Source of the DNA: Streptomyces adelaidensis
GTDB taxonomy: Bacteria; Actinomycetota; Actinomycetes; Streptomycetales; Streptomycetaceae
Assembly (NCBI RefSeq): GCF_016598475.1
Contig: NZ_JAEMUX010000043.1
Location: 1-64,000, forward strand
Reading direction: 5' to 3'
DNA length: 64,000 nucleotides
Of this stretch, positions 16,604 through 25,587 are shown in pieces (positions within the stretch are counted from its first letter, which is position 1; each line of letters begins with the position of its first letter). A model generated the notes under the pieces. It did not search any database. It was not told the origin of the DNA and was given only the letters and a program-made list of their open reading frames with translations. The position numbers were made by a program, and so were the translations under genes.

Positions 16604-17545
16604 ATGACGGGAAACCACAAGAGCAAAACGATCACGCGGCGCCGCGCTCTCGTGGTGACCGGAGGGACGGTCGCCGCCGGCGGGCTGGCGGTCACCGGAT
16701 ACCAGTCGGCGTTCGCGGATGAGACGACGAGCGCCGCCGAGGCGACGGCCACGGCGACCGCGACGAGTACCACCAGCGAGTGCATGACGCTGATGTCGAG
16801 CGTCACCGAGGGCCCGTACTACCTGGACGGCGCCCTGGTCCGGAAGGACATCACCGAGGGCAAGAGCGGTGTCCCGCTGACGCTGCGCCTGACGATGGTG
16901 GACGCCACCGACGGCTGCACCCCGGTCCCCGGCGCCGCCGTGGAGATCTGGCACTGCGACGCCTGGGGCTACTACTCCGGCTACACCACCGCAAATCCCG
17001 GCGGCTCGGCGCCCGCCGAGAGCGAGGACGGCTCGACCGCCGACGATGCCACGTACCTCCGCGGTTATCAGGTCGCGAACGCGAACGGGGTCGTCAAGTT
17101 CGAGACCATCTTCCCCGGTTGGTACACCCCGCGCACCTGCCACATCCACGTCAAGGTGCACACCGGCGGCGAGAAGGAGGACGGCACCTACGAGGGCGGC
17201 AAGGTCAACTTCACCGGCCAGTTCTTCTTCGACGACGACATCGCCCAGGAGATCTTCACCCTTGAGCCGTACTCCCGGCACAGCGGCAGCTACACCACCC
17301 TCGACAACGACATGGTCTACGACGGTGGCGGCGCCTCCAGCGGCCTGCTCACCCTCAAGGCCGTGAAGAAGGCCGACCCGGCCCGCGGCTACAAGGGCTT
17401 CCTCACCCTCGGCATCGACCCCGACGCCGAGAACACCGGCGCCGGCGGCGGTGGCGGTGGCGGCGAGGGCGGTACGCCCCCCTCGGGCGAGCCCCCGACG
17501 GACGCCCCGACCGATACCGCCACCGCCTCCGAGTCGGCCTCGTAG
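16604..17545 (+). CDS. Tat-exported intradiol ring-cleavage dioxygenase
   Basis: A 313-residue protein with a twin-arginine signal (TRRRALVVTGGTVAAGG) and an Ala/Thr linker. The intradiol dioxygenase fold follows, with Fe(III) ligands from the Tyr in EGPYYLD, the Tyr in PGWYTPRT, and the two His in CHIHVKV. A Gly-rich, Pro/Thr tail (GGGGGGGEGG) ends the protein. Extracellular intradiol dioxygenases of Streptomyces open catechols from lignin-type aromatics. It starts at ATG 16604, divergent from fxsA and 9 bases before the CitG-like gene, so those two may be co-transcribed. The exact substrate cannot be read from the sequence. Confidence 0.9.
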   Translation: MTGNHKSKTITRRRALVVTGGTVAAGGLAVTGYQSAFADETTSAAEATATATATSTTSECMTLMSSVTEGPYYLDGALVRKDITEGKSGVPLTLRLTMVDATDGCTPVPGAAVEIWHCDAWGYYSGYTTANPGGSAPAESEDGSTADDATYLRGYQVANANGVVKFETIFPGWYTPRTCHIHVKVHTGGEKEDGTYEGGKVNFTGQFFFDDDIAQEIFTLEPYSRHSGSYTTLDNDMVYDGGGASSGLLTLKAVKKADPARGYKGFLTLGIDPDAENTGAGGGGGGGEGGTPPSGEPPTDAPTDTATASESAS

Positions 17546-17554
17546 GGTACGGCC

Positions 17555-18361
17555 ATGAACAGCCGCGAGGACGAGAAGCTGGCGTGGGCCGCGGTGGCCG
17601 CGCTCACTTGGCAGCTGGAACTGACGCCCAAGCCCGGCCTGCCCGACCCGCGCGACCTCGACGCCCGGGTCACCCGGCGGGACCACCGTGCCCTGCGCTG
17701 GTCGGCGAAGGCCCTGGTTCCCGGCCTCGCGGCGATGGCGGCCTGCGCCCGCCGCAACGGCGCGGCGACCCCTGAACTCCGCGCCGAACTCGGCGCGATC
17801 GGGCGCTGCACCGAACACTCGATGCAACTCGCCGGGGGCGGCCATCGCGGCGCCACCTGGGTGCTCGGGCTGCTGGTCGCCGCGGCGGCCATGGAACCCG
17901 GCGCCCGAGGTCGCGAACTCGCCGCCATCGCGAAGAAGATCGCCGCCCACCCCGACCGCCGGGCACCCCGGCGCCCCTCCCGGGGCTCCTCGGTCTCCGC
18001 CAAGTACGGGGCGGCCGGCGCCCGGGGCGAGGCCCGCGCCGGCTTCCCCCACGTACGCCGGGCCCTGGACGTTCTGGCCAAGGCCCGCACCGCCGGCACA
18101 CCGGAGCCGTACGCCCGCCTCGACGCCCTGGTCACGGTCATGTCGACCCTCCAGGACACCGAGTTGCTCTACACCGCCGGCCCCCACGGCCTCCGCCACG
18201 TCCAGGCCGGCGCCCGCGCGATCCTCGACGCGGGCGGTACGACGACGGATGCGGGTGTCGAGGCCCTGACGAGCCTCGACACGGACCTCCAGGGACGGGG
18301 CTGGAGCCCCCGGGGCAGCGGGTCCTTGCTGGCCGGAGCGCTGTTCGCGGACGCGCTGTAG
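17555..18361 (+). CDS. Triphosphoribosyl-dephospho-CoA synthase family protein (CitG/MdcB-like)
   Basis: A 268-residue protein with CitG-family landmarks: LTPKPGLPDPRD near residue 27, GGGHRGATW near residue 95, YGAAGARGEARAGFP near residue 150, and a C-terminal SPRGSGSLLAGALF. CitG and MdcB make the prosthetic-group precursor of citrate lyase and malonate decarboxylase from dephospho-CoA and ATP. No citrate lyase or malonate decarboxylase gene is nearby. The canonical Asn-Thr-His-Lys-Gly motif is changed to GGGHRGA, so the substrate may differ. It starts 9 bases after the dioxygenase stop. Confidence 0.75.
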   Translation: MNSREDEKLAWAAVAALTWQLELTPKPGLPDPRDLDARVTRRDHRALRWSAKALVPGLAAMAACARRNGAATPELRAELGAIGRCTEHSMQLAGGGHRGATWVLGLLVAAAAMEPGARGRELAAIAKKIAAHPDRRAPRRPSRGSSVSAKYGAAGARGEARAGFPHVRRALDVLAKARTAGTPEPYARLDALVTVMSTLQDTELLYTAGPHGLRHVQAGARAILDAGGTTTDAGVEALTSLDTDLQGRGWSPRGSGSLLAGALFADAL

Positions 18362-18369
18362 GGGATGAT

Positions 18370-18393
18370 GCGCGACCAGCCCCCACGCACCCG
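18370..18393 (-). repeat. Partial copy of the dispersed repeat
   Basis: TGCGCGACCAGCCCCCAC plus a few bases matches 59440-59463, the end of an inverted copy, but the GGGGAACTG core is missing. It fills the 60-nt gap between convergent genes. Confidence 0.55.
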
Positions 18394-18422
18394 CGGACGA
18401 AGACCGCCAGGCACCCGGAGGG

Positions 18423-19898
18423 TCAGCCCTTCAGCGAGGCCATCCACACCTCGACCTCGTCCGACCGCCGAGGCAGCCCCGCGCTGAGGTTGAGGTTGCC
18501 GTCCTCCGTCACGAGGATGTCGTCCTCGATACGGACACCGATCCCCCGGTACTCCTCGGGCACGCTCAGATCGTCCGCCTGGAAGTAGAGGCCGGGCTCG
18601 ACGGTGAGCACCATCCCCGGCTCCAACGTCCCGTCGACGTACGACTCCACGCGCGCGGCAGCGCAGTCGTGGACGTCCATGCCGAGCATGTGCCCGGTGC
18701 CGTGCAGCGTCCACCGGCGCTGCAACCCCAGCTCCAGGACCCGCTCCACCGGCCCCTCGACGAGCCCCCACTCGACCAGCCGTTCGGCCAGCACATGCTG
18801 CGCGGCGTCGTGGAAGTCGCGGTACTTGCCGCCCGGCCGCACGGCGGCGATACCGGCCTCCTGGGAGTCGTACACGGCGTCGTAGATCTTCTTCTGGATC
18901 GCGCTGTACGTGCCGTTGACCGGCAGCGTGCGCGTGACGTCGGCGGTGTAGTACGTGTGCGTCTCGACGCCCGCGTCGAGCAGGAGGAGGTCGCCGGCGC
19001 GGACCGGGCCGTCGTTGCGGACCCAGTGCAGCGTGGTGACGTGCGGGCCCGCGGCGCAGATGGAGCCGTAGCCGACATCGTTGCCCTCGACCCGGGCACG
19101 CAAGAAGAACGTTCCCTCGATATAGCGCTCGGACGTGGCCTCGGCCTTGTCCAGCACGCGTACGACGTCCTCGAAGCCGCGCACGGTCGAGTCGACCGCC
19201 TTCTGCAGCTCGCCGATCTCGAACGCGTCCTTGACCAGCCGCGCCTCGGAGAGGAAGACCCGCAGCTCCTCGTCGCGCTCGCCGGTGACCTTGTCGGTGA
19301 GCGCCGCCTCGACGCCGGCGTCGTAGCCGCGTACGACCCGGACCGGGCCGGTGGCCTCGCGCAGCCGGTCCGTCAGCTCGCGCACATCGGCGGCCGGGAT
19401 GCCGTACAGCGTCTCCGACTCGGTGAGCGAGTGGCGGCGGCCGACCCACAGCTCGCCCTGGCCGGAGAGCCAGAACTCGCCGTTCTCGCGGTCGGAGCGC
19501 GGCAGCAGGTAGATGGTCGCCTCGTGGCCCCCGGCCACCGGCTCCAGGACGAGTACGCCGTCCTCCGTCTGGTTGCCCGTGAGGTACGCGTACTCGACCG
19601 ACGCCCGGAAGGGGTACTCGGTGTCGTTCGAGCGGGTCCTGAGGTTGCCCGAGGGAATGACCAGGCGCTCGCCCGGGAAGCGCGCGGAGAGCGCGGCGCG
19701 GCGGGCGGCGGTCTCCGCGGCCTGCGCGATCGGCTCCAGGCCGTGCAGCTCGGTGTCGGCCCAGCCCGACTTCATGTTCTCGGCCAGCTCGTCGGACACG
19801 CCCGGGTACAGGCCGTTCTTGCGCCGCTTGATCGGCTCTTCGGCTTCGGTCGCCTCGGTCTCCGGGTTCGCCGGTTCGAGCTCGTCCGCCACGGTCAT
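18423..19898 (-). CDS. pepP: Xaa-Pro aminopeptidase (aminopeptidase P, M24B)
   Basis: A 491-residue cytosolic metallopeptidase that removes the N-terminal residue before proline. It has an AMP_N domain (about residues 60-210) and then a pita-bread M24 domain. The metal ligands are visible: Asp in LLLDAGVETHTYYTADVTRT (two), His in HGTGHMLGMDVHD, Glu in TVEPGLYF and Glu in GVRIEDDILVT. The N-terminal 30 residues are acidic and low complexity, as is common in actinobacterial PepP. Length and motifs are normal. Starts at ATG 19898 and stands alone on the minus strand. Confidence 0.95.
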   Translation of the reverse strand: MTVADELEPANPETEATEAEEPIKRRKNGLYPGVSDELAENMKSGWADTELHGLEPIAQAAETAARRAALSARFPGERLVIPSGNLRTRSNDTEYPFRASVEYAYLTGNQTEDGVLVLEPVAGGHEATIYLLPRSDRENGEFWLSGQGELWVGRRHSLTESETLYGIPAADVRELTDRLREATGPVRVVRGYDAGVEAALTDKVTGERDEELRVFLSEARLVKDAFEIGELQKAVDSTVRGFEDVVRVLDKAEATSERYIEGTFFLRARVEGNDVGYGSICAAGPHVTTLHWVRNDGPVRAGDLLLLDAGVETHTYYTADVTRTLPVNGTYSAIQKKIYDAVYDSQEAGIAAVRPGGKYRDFHDAAQHVLAERLVEWGLVEGPVERVLELGLQRRWTLHGTGHMLGMDVHDCAAARVESYVDGTLEPGMVLTVEPGLYFQADDLSVPEEYRGIGVRIEDDILVTEDGNLNLSAGLPRRSDEVEVWMASLKG

Positions 19899-20051
19899 CC
19901 TCCTTGGTACGGCACTGGACCCCGTCCATCGTACGGTCGTACCGATGGGCGCCCAGGGCCGAGCGGCCCCCCTTACCGCCGGTCACCGATCCCTTACACG
20001 GGAGCGGCCGCGAAGCCCGGCGGGAGGCCGTAACGGAGGCCTGCCGGGGCT

Positions 20052-21575
20052 CTACTCGAACCGTGCCGCCAGCAGCACCACGTCCTCCGCGCCGCGTGTC
20101 TCGTCGAGCCTGTCGGGCAGGACGGTCCGCAGAATGTGGTCGGCGACGGCGCCGGGGTCGGCGCGCAGCGCCCGGGGGACGCCCGCCGCGGCCGCGTGCA
20201 GCCGGGCGAAGGCGCGGTCGACGGTCTCGCCGGTGCGCTGGAGGAGGCCGTCGGTGTAGAGCAGGACGGTTTCTCCTGGTTCGGCGGTCAGCTCGACACT
20301 GGGCGCCTCCCAGCAGGCGAGCATGCCGAGCGGCGCCGACAGGGACGTCTCCACGTACTCGGTGCGCCGCCCGCCGATCAGCAGCGGCGGGCTGTGCCCG
20401 GCCCCGGCCAGCGTGATCTTGCGCAGCGCGGGCTCGCAGTACGCGAAGAGCGCGGTGGCGGAGCGGGCCGGTTCGGTGAGGCGCAGCAGCAGTTCCAGGT
20501 CGGAGAGGACGGCGACGGGGTCCTCGCCCTCCATCACGGCGTACGCGCGCAGCGAGGCGCGCAGCCGGCCCATCGCGGCGATCGCGCTGGGCCCGGACCC
20601 GGTCACCGATCCGACCGCGAGGCCGAGCGCGGCGTCCGGCAGCGGCAGCGCGTCGTACCAGTCGCCGCCGCCGCGCGGTCCGGTGCGGTGCCGGGCGGCG
20701 AGCTGGACGCCGGCGACGCGGGGCAGCCGGGAGGGGAGCAGTTCCTCGGAGATCGTGGCCATGCACGCGCGCGTGCGCTCGACCTCGACCAGCCGCGCCA
20801 GATGCTCGGCGGCGTGCCGCGCGTACAGCCCGACGAGGTGCCGCTGCCGCTCGACCGGCTCCGCGGGCTCGTCGTACAGCCATACGGCGGCGCCGAGCCG
20901 GCCTGCGGTCCCGGCGGACAGGGGGAGCGCGTAGCTCGCCGCGTATCCGAGCCGGGCGGCCACCTCGCGGTGGCGGGGGTGGAGTCCGTCCTCGGCGAAC
21001 AGATCGGGCTGGGCGATCTCTCCGTCACCGCCCGGCAGCCCGTCGAGAATGCGGCCGTACGGCAGGGAGCTGCGCGGCACGGTCTCGATGTGCCCGAGGT
21101 CGGCGCGGCCGAGGCCGAGACCGATCGTGGTGTCCGGGCCGAGTCCGTCGCCCGGCTCCAGGACGAGGAGACCGCGGCGGGCGCCGACGAGGGAGGCTCC
21201 GGCGTGCAGGACTTCCTTCAGGGCACTGTCGAGCGCATCCGTGCGGGTCAGGCGTTCGGTGAGTTCGTGCAGGGTCGTGAGATCCGAGACCCAGCCCGCG
21301 AGTCGGTCCTGCAGAACGGCCCCGGGAGCGGTGCCCGGTTCTGTGGCGGTAGCGCCCGACGGGGCGCACGGGGCGGCTGGCGCGGGCGCGACAGTGTGTG
21401 CGGGGGAGGGAACCGTTGAATCGATTCCAGCCACTTTCGGAGGGTGAGGGGCGTTCATGGTGTCCGGCTTTCCGACCGGTGCGTATTGCTGAAAAGCATC
21501 GCAAACCCCCATGTCATTCTGCGCCGCTAGCAGTGTCTCCACATGTACACGCACTCGTAAGGAGATGTCCAGCAT
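20052..21575 (-). CDS. GAF-SpoIIE PP2C-type serine phosphatase
   Basis: A 507-residue protein, longer if it starts at 21665. Residues about 100-270 form a GAF-like sensor and the C-terminal 240 residues a SpoIIE/PP2C phosphatase (HRTGPRGGGDWYDAL, VTGSGPSAIAAMG, LYTDGLLQR). Such phosphatases dephosphorylate STAS anti-anti-sigma proteins, opposing RsbW-like kinases. The RsbW-like genes at 7188 and 25036 are in the window but not adjacent. I chose ATG 21575 (MLDISLRVR); 21512 (MGVCDAF) is also possible. The metal-binding Asp in GGGDWYD is present, so it is probably active. Confidence 0.85.
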   Translation of the reverse strand: MLDISLRVRVHVETLLAAQNDMGVCDAFQQYAPVGKPDTMNAPHPPKVAGIDSTVPSPAHTVAPAPAAPCAPSGATATEPGTAPGAVLQDRLAGWVSDLTTLHELTERLTRTDALDSALKEVLHAGASLVGARRGLLVLEPGDGLGPDTTIGLGLGRADLGHIETVPRSSLPYGRILDGLPGGDGEIAQPDLFAEDGLHPRHREVAARLGYAASYALPLSAGTAGRLGAAVWLYDEPAEPVERQRHLVGLYARHAAEHLARLVEVERTRACMATISEELLPSRLPRVAGVQLAARHRTGPRGGGDWYDALPLPDAALGLAVGSVTGSGPSAIAAMGRLRASLRAYAVMEGEDPVAVLSDLELLLRLTEPARSATALFAYCEPALRKITLAGAGHSPPLLIGGRRTEYVETSLSAPLGMLACWEAPSVELTAEPGETVLLYTDGLLQRTGETVDRAFARLHAAAAGVPRALRADPGAVADHILRTVLPDRLDETRGAEDVVLLAARFE

Positions 21576-22088
21576 TGTCCTGCCGGGATATCTGGTGTCT
21601 GTGAGGTGCTGTTGGACGTATGTCCACTTCTTGTCCAGTCCTCTGGAAAAAGGAAAGTTGGCCAAAAAGTGTTGTGGTGAACGGTGTATTGAGGTCGACT
21701 GGCCTCGTTCAACAGAGCGTCACAGCGGTCGTGATGGGTACGTACTCGGTGAAGACCAGGGGTGGCGGGAGCCACCCGGAACCTGGCGACGGACCCGGGC
21801 GTCCTATCCACCGACGACCGAGCCCCATCCTCCCGTGGCGGAGGCGGCGAGCACACGCGGGACAGCAAAACGCCAGGCGCCGCCACCCCTACGCCATGCC
21901 CATGCTTTTGACAGACGCAAGTCGATGCAAGCGTTGGTCGCGGACGTAACCGAGTTCGGCCCATGGGGGCTCCCCTTGTTCGCGACAGGGGTGTGATGCG
22001 CCAGCAGGTACGCACAGTGAAGTGAACGACACATGTTGTGATGTGACCCACGGTGTTGCCATGCGTGCAACGGAAAGGACGAGCGCTC
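21576..22088. other. 513-nt divergent intergenic region
   Basis: No convincing gene is present. A TTGACA hexamer occurs at about 21907-21912. Near the downstream gene there is GTTGC-N7-GCAAC at about 22055-22071 and CACAT-N6-ATGTG at about 22031-22046. These could be operators of the primase/polymerase gene. None is close enough to a known consensus to name. Confidence 0.45.
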
Positions 22089-22754
22089 ATGCGCGAGATC
22101 CCCGGAAGGCGACGCAGGCTCCTGTCCAAGCGCAACGGCGGGAGGCCCGAGCTGCTCCAGCAGGCCCTGACGTTCGCGGCGGATTGGCAGTGGCCCGTAC
22201 TCCCGGGTGTGGCGCCGGACCCGCGGGGGCGTGCCCGCTGCGGCTGCCCGGACCCGGAGTGCGTGGTGCCCGGCGCTCACCCCTTCGACCCCGGCCTGCT
22301 CGCCGCCACCACGGACGAGCGGATGGTCCACTGGTGGTGGACCAACCGGCCCACGGCCCCCATCGTGCTGGCCACCGGTGGCAGCGCCCCCTGCGCGGTG
22401 AGCCTGCCGGCCCCGGCCGCCGCCCGTGCCCTCGCCGCACTCGACCGCACCGGAATGCGCCTCGGCCCCGTCGTGGCCGCCCCGCACCGCTGGGCGATCC
22501 TCGTCGCGCCGTACTCCATGGAGCAGTTGGGCGAGCTGCTCTACGCCAAGGACTTCGTGCCCGGCTCCCTCCGCTTCCACGGCGAGGGCGGCTATCTGGC
22601 ACTGCCCCCCTCCGAGACCGGCCACGGTGCGATCCGCTGGGAGCGCGCGCCGCTGCCCGGTTCGGCCGCGCCCTGGGTGCCCGATGTCGAGGCGGTCGTC
22701 GACGCGGTCGTCGACGCCCTCACTCGTACGGGTGTGAGCGCGCCCGAGTTCTGA
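22089..22754 (+). CDS. Bifunctional DNA primase/polymerase N-terminal (AEP-like) domain protein
   Basis: A 221-residue protein with a basic start (MREIPGRRRRLLSKRNGG). The Prim-Pol/AEP-like N-terminal fold follows: WQWPVLPGV, a Cys pair in CGCPDPECVVPGAHP, WWWTNRPTAPIVLATGG, and a C-terminal helix. The acidic catalytic motif expected in active Prim-Pol enzymes (DxD) is not obvious, so it may be a non-catalytic relative. Standalone forms occur widely in Streptomyces and are of unknown function. ATG 22089 has GGAAAGGA about 10 bases upstream. A second family member lies at 30398-31273. Confidence 0.8.
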   Translation: MREIPGRRRRLLSKRNGGRPELLQQALTFAADWQWPVLPGVAPDPRGRARCGCPDPECVVPGAHPFDPGLLAATTDERMVHWWWTNRPTAPIVLATGGSAPCAVSLPAPAAARALAALDRTGMRLGPVVAAPHRWAILVAPYSMEQLGELLYAKDFVPGSLRFHGEGGYLALPPSETGHGAIRWERAPLPGSAAPWVPDVEAVVDAVVDALTRTGVSAPEF

Positions 22755-22808
22755 GCCCGCCCGGCGCGCGGGGGGCCGGGCGGCCCCGCCGGTCGTTATG
22801 TTCCGCAC

Positions 22809-23537
22809 ATGCAGCGTCTTCCCGGGGGCCGTCGCGCCCCGTCGCCGCGCGGCCGCCACAGTGCTCCCCCGCCCCGGAACCACCGAGTACCCGAGCCGCC
22901 GCGCGGCGGGCCGGATCCGCGCCGACTCCGTCTGATCGGCCTCACCGCCGCCGTGGCGGTCGCGCTGGGCCTTCCGCTCGCCGCGTCCGCCGGACCGCTC
23001 GGCGACGTACGTACGTCCGAACGCGCGCTCACTTCCGAACCCGACCGTGCCGCCGAGCACGCCGAAGAGGCTTCCGGCGAGCGGTCTTCCGGGCGTCCTG
23101 ACGCTAAGGCGGGCGCGGCGGACGAGAAGCGTGCGGGCGCTGCCGGGGCGGCGGACGACGCGGCGCGCTCGTCGTCTCCGCTGCTCGGCGTGGGGCTGGC
23201 CACCGCCGCCGCCTGCGGCCCCGAAGTCACCTCCCCCGACGGCATCGAGGCGCAGACGTGTGTCCTCACGCAGGGCGAGGAGACCTGGGCCCGCACGTAC
23301 TACCGCAACGGGACCGGACGGGAGCTCAGTTCGGTCCTCAGCATGATGGCGCCCGGCGGGCACACCGTACGCATGCACTGCGCCGTGGGCGCGGAGGACG
23401 AGCCGGGGGCGTGCGAGACGCCGAGGGAGCGCACGCGGGGCGGAACGGGGGCGTACACGGCCGTGGCGGAGTTCGCGGCACCGGACGGTGGCGGACCACT
23501 GCTGCTGCGCTCAGGGAGTAACTCGCGGCTCTCGTAA
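22809..23537 (+). CDS. Hypothetical secreted or membrane-anchored protein
   Basis: A 242-residue protein. A 40-residue Pro/Arg-rich basic tail precedes one hydrophobic segment (LIGLTAAVAVALGLPLAASAG), which could be a signal peptide or anchor. A charged Ala/Glu/Asp/Lys-rich linker follows. The Cys-containing C-terminal domain has three cysteines (ACGPEV, QTCVLT, HCAVG) plus GACETP. I recognise no family. The four cysteines suggest disulfides outside the cell. It follows the Prim-Pol-like gene by 54 bases in the same direction. Confidence 0.7.
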   Translation: MQRLPGGRRAPSPRGRHSAPPPRNHRVPEPPRGGPDPRRLRLIGLTAAVAVALGLPLAASAGPLGDVRTSERALTSEPDRAAEHAEEASGERSSGRPDAKAGAADEKRAGAAGAADDAARSSSPLLGVGLATAAACGPEVTSPDGIEAQTCVLTQGEETWARTYYRNGTGRELSSVLSMMAPGGHTVRMHCAVGAEDEPGACETPRERTRGGTGAYTAVAEFAAPDGGGPLLLRSGSNSRLS

Positions 23538-23596
23538 GGGCGTTGACGCCGAGCGGGGTTCCGTACAGCGAAGGCGCTCCGGACCCCGGGCAGAGA

Positions 23597-23732
23597 AAGA
23601 CCCGGTTGCTGGCGACGGGGGATGCACCAGCAACCGGGCTAATGAAACCGTAACAAGAGATCGGCGCTTCGCAAATTCGATCTCGGCTATTCGGACACGA
23701 ATTTGCCTGTCACGTAGGGGAGTTGTGACAGG
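23597..23732 (-). ncRNA. Candidate structured small RNA with C-rich hairpin loops (6C-like)
   Basis: On the minus strand three inverted repeats follow one another. The first (23706-23732) has an 8-bp stem and loop AACTCCCCTAC. The second (23671-23679 with 23698-23706) has a 9-bp stem. The third (23601-23638) has a 12-bp perfect stem and loop TGCATCCCCCGTCG, followed by the T-rich TCTTTCTCT. Actinobacterial 6C RNAs have hairpins with runs of C in their loops. From memory, the S. coelicolor 6C RNA (scr3974) maps beside SCO3974, whose homologue appears to be the next gene. The C runs here are 4 and 5, short of six. Alternatively this is only a bidirectional terminator between convergent genes. 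Confidence 0.45.
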
Positions 23733-23792
23733 AGTCACCACATCTCGATCGCACTCGGTCAGCTGACCGCCCGGGTCAGCCACGCCCGTGGG

Positions 23793-24782
23793 TCAACTGA
23801 GCGTGACCTGCCGGTTGGTGAGTCCGCCCCGCGCCCGGCGCTCGTCCGCGGTGAGCGGGGACTCGTCGGCCAGGGCCGCGGCGAGCCGCTCGGCGAACTC
23901 GGCCGCCGGCTTCTCGATGTCGTCGGCACCGACGCCGCTGGGGAGGTCCCAGACGGGCACGGTGAGGCCGTGAGCACGGAAAGAGCCCACCAGACGGGTG
24001 CCCTCACCGAGGCCCGCGCCGCCCGCCGCGTGCAGCCGCGCCAGAGCGTCCAGAAGCCGCTCCTCGGCGTGCGGCATGACCCACCGCAGGTGGTTCTTGT
24101 CCGGGGTCTCGCACCAGTACGCCGCGTCTACGCCCGCGAGCTTCACGGTCGGGATGGCGGCGGAGTTGGCGCGCTCCAGGGAAGCGGTCACTTCGGGGGT
24201 CGAGTTGTCCGTGGCCGGGACCCAGAACTCGAAGCCCGTGTGGACAACTGGCTCGAACTCACCTTCGGGGTCGAGCAGGTCCTGGAGCCGGGGACCGTCG
24301 GCCGGGGCCCGTCGTCCCTGAACCGGAGTGCCCGGCTCGGCGACCAGGGCGCGCCGCAGGGTGTCGGCGAGGTCGCGGCTGATGTCGCCCGACGACGTGT
24401 CGTTCTGCAGGCCGATCAGCACCGAGCCGTCGTCGCGGCGCAGCGCGGGCCATGCCATCGGCAGGACGGTGGCGAGCGTCACCGACGGAACGCCCTCGGG
24501 GAGCGCGTCCTTCAGCTTCAGCCCGACGGTCGCGGCGGGCACCAGCTCGCGCAGCGCGACCCAGTCGCACTCGCCCGGCAGCCCCTCGAAGGGGCGCTGC
24601 ACCAGCTCGGTCACCGCCTGCGCGGCGGCCCGGCCGTGACAGGCCTTGTACCGGCGTCCGCTGCCGCAGGGGCATTGCTCGCGTGCGCCGACAACCGGAA
24701 CCTGCCCATCAGCGTCGGCGGCGCCGACTCCGCCGGTGCCCTGCGGGCGCTTGGCCTTCGTGTGGGGTCGCTTCTTGGCCAT
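23793..24782 (-). CDS. DUF5926-type protein with SEC-C zinc-binding motif
   Basis: A 329-residue protein. A Lys/Arg-rich start (MAKKRPHTKAKRPQ) leads to a SEC-C metal-binding motif near residues 36-52 (CPCGSGRRYKACHG), the same Zn motif found at the SecA C-terminus. The remaining 270 residues form a conserved actinobacterial domain with no known activity (EFWVPATDNSTPEVTASLERAN, YWCETPDKNHLRWVMPHAEERLLDALARLHA). GGGAGA lies 8 bases before ATG 24782. It is downstream of the ATP-binding gene at 25036 on the same strand. A link to protein export or ribosome contact is suggested only by the SEC-C motif. Confidence 0.85.
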   Translation of the reverse strand: MAKKRPHTKAKRPQGTGGVGAADADGQVPVVGAREQCPCGSGRRYKACHGRAAAQAVTELVQRPFEGLPGECDWVALRELVPAATVGLKLKDALPEGVPSVTLATVLPMAWPALRRDDGSVLIGLQNDTSSGDISRDLADTLRRALVAEPGTPVQGRRAPADGPRLQDLLDPEGEFEPVVHTGFEFWVPATDNSTPEVTASLERANSAAIPTVKLAGVDAAYWCETPDKNHLRWVMPHAEERLLDALARLHAAGGAGLGEGTRLVGSFRAHGLTVPVWDLPSGVGADDIEKPAAEFAERLAAALADESPLTADERRARGGLTNRQVTLS

Positions 24783-25035
24783 CGTGGGTGTCTCCCGATC
24801 ACGGCTCGTCTCGTACTGGCGCGAGCCTAGCCGCTCGTACGACGCCCGACGGGACCCTGTGGACAACGCACCGAGTCGTCCCGGAACCGGTGGTTCAGGC
24901 CAGCTTGTGCGGGCCTGGCCACCGGCCGGGTCGTGCGGACCCCGGCTGTGGCGGTCGCCGGTCGTGGCCGCGGCCGGCCGCGGTCGCCCGAGACCGTGCC
25001 CGTCCCGGCGCCCGGTCTCCTGGTCGTCCGCTCGG

Positions 25036-25587
25036 TCAGTCCATGTCCTCGAACGCGTCCGCGAAGTCCAGGTCGGGGAGGGCGGAGACGGACGGGGCGA
25101 CGACGCGGGTGGCGAAGTCGTCCCGGCGGCGGGCGTGCTGGATGTCGTGCACGTCGTCCTGGACGACGACCCACACCGTGACCTCGCCGCGGGCGTCGTC
25201 GCGCACGCCCCAGTCGTCGGCCAGTGCCGTGACGATGTGCAGCCCACGGCCGCCGTGTGCGGTGACCGAGGGCGTGGACGGAACCGGGCGGGTCGGACCA
25301 CCGCCGTCCGTCACCTCGACCGTGAGCCGCCCCGGCGGCTCCACTCGCCAGGCGCAGCGCACATCGCCGTCACCGGCCAGGGCGTCGCCCAGCGGCCTGC
25401 CGTGTCTGCAGGCATTGCTGAGTAGTTCGGAAAGGATCAGTAGGGCGTCGTCGATGACCGATTCCGCCACACCACCGTCGCGCAACTGATCGCGCATCCG
25501 GTGCCTTGCTTCCCCCACGCCCGCAGGGCCATGGGGTACGGCCATGCTCGACGACGTGGGCACCTCCTGTGCCACCACCAACGCCAC
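25036..25587 (-). CDS. RsbW-like ATP-binding regulatory protein
   Basis: A 183-residue GHKL ATPase of the anti-sigma kinase type, with N box LSELLSNACRHG, G1 EVTDGGGPTRP and G2 HGGRGLHIVTALADDWG. An extra 55-residue C-terminal segment (DDVHDIQHARRRDD to the acidic FADAFEDMD) is absent from minimal RsbW. The start is GTG 25587, with AAGGAGG 8 bases upstream; the ATG at 25680 would lack this signal. It likely regulates a sigma factor or STAS protein encoded elsewhere. Confidence 0.85.
   Translation of the reverse strand: MALVVAQEVPTSSSMAVPHGPAGVGEARHRMRDQLRDGGVAESVIDDALLILSELLSNACRHGRPLGDALAGDGDVRCAWRVEPPGRLTVEVTDGGGPTRPVPSTPSVTAHGGRGLHIVTALADDWGVRDDARGEVTVWVVVQDDVHDIQHARRRDDFATRVVAPSVSALPDLDFADAFEDMD

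Noticed and set aside
23538..23792. ydaO-type or other riboswitch
   Set aside because: No conserved riboswitch sequence blocks are visible, and the region lies between convergent gene ends, not upstream of a gene.
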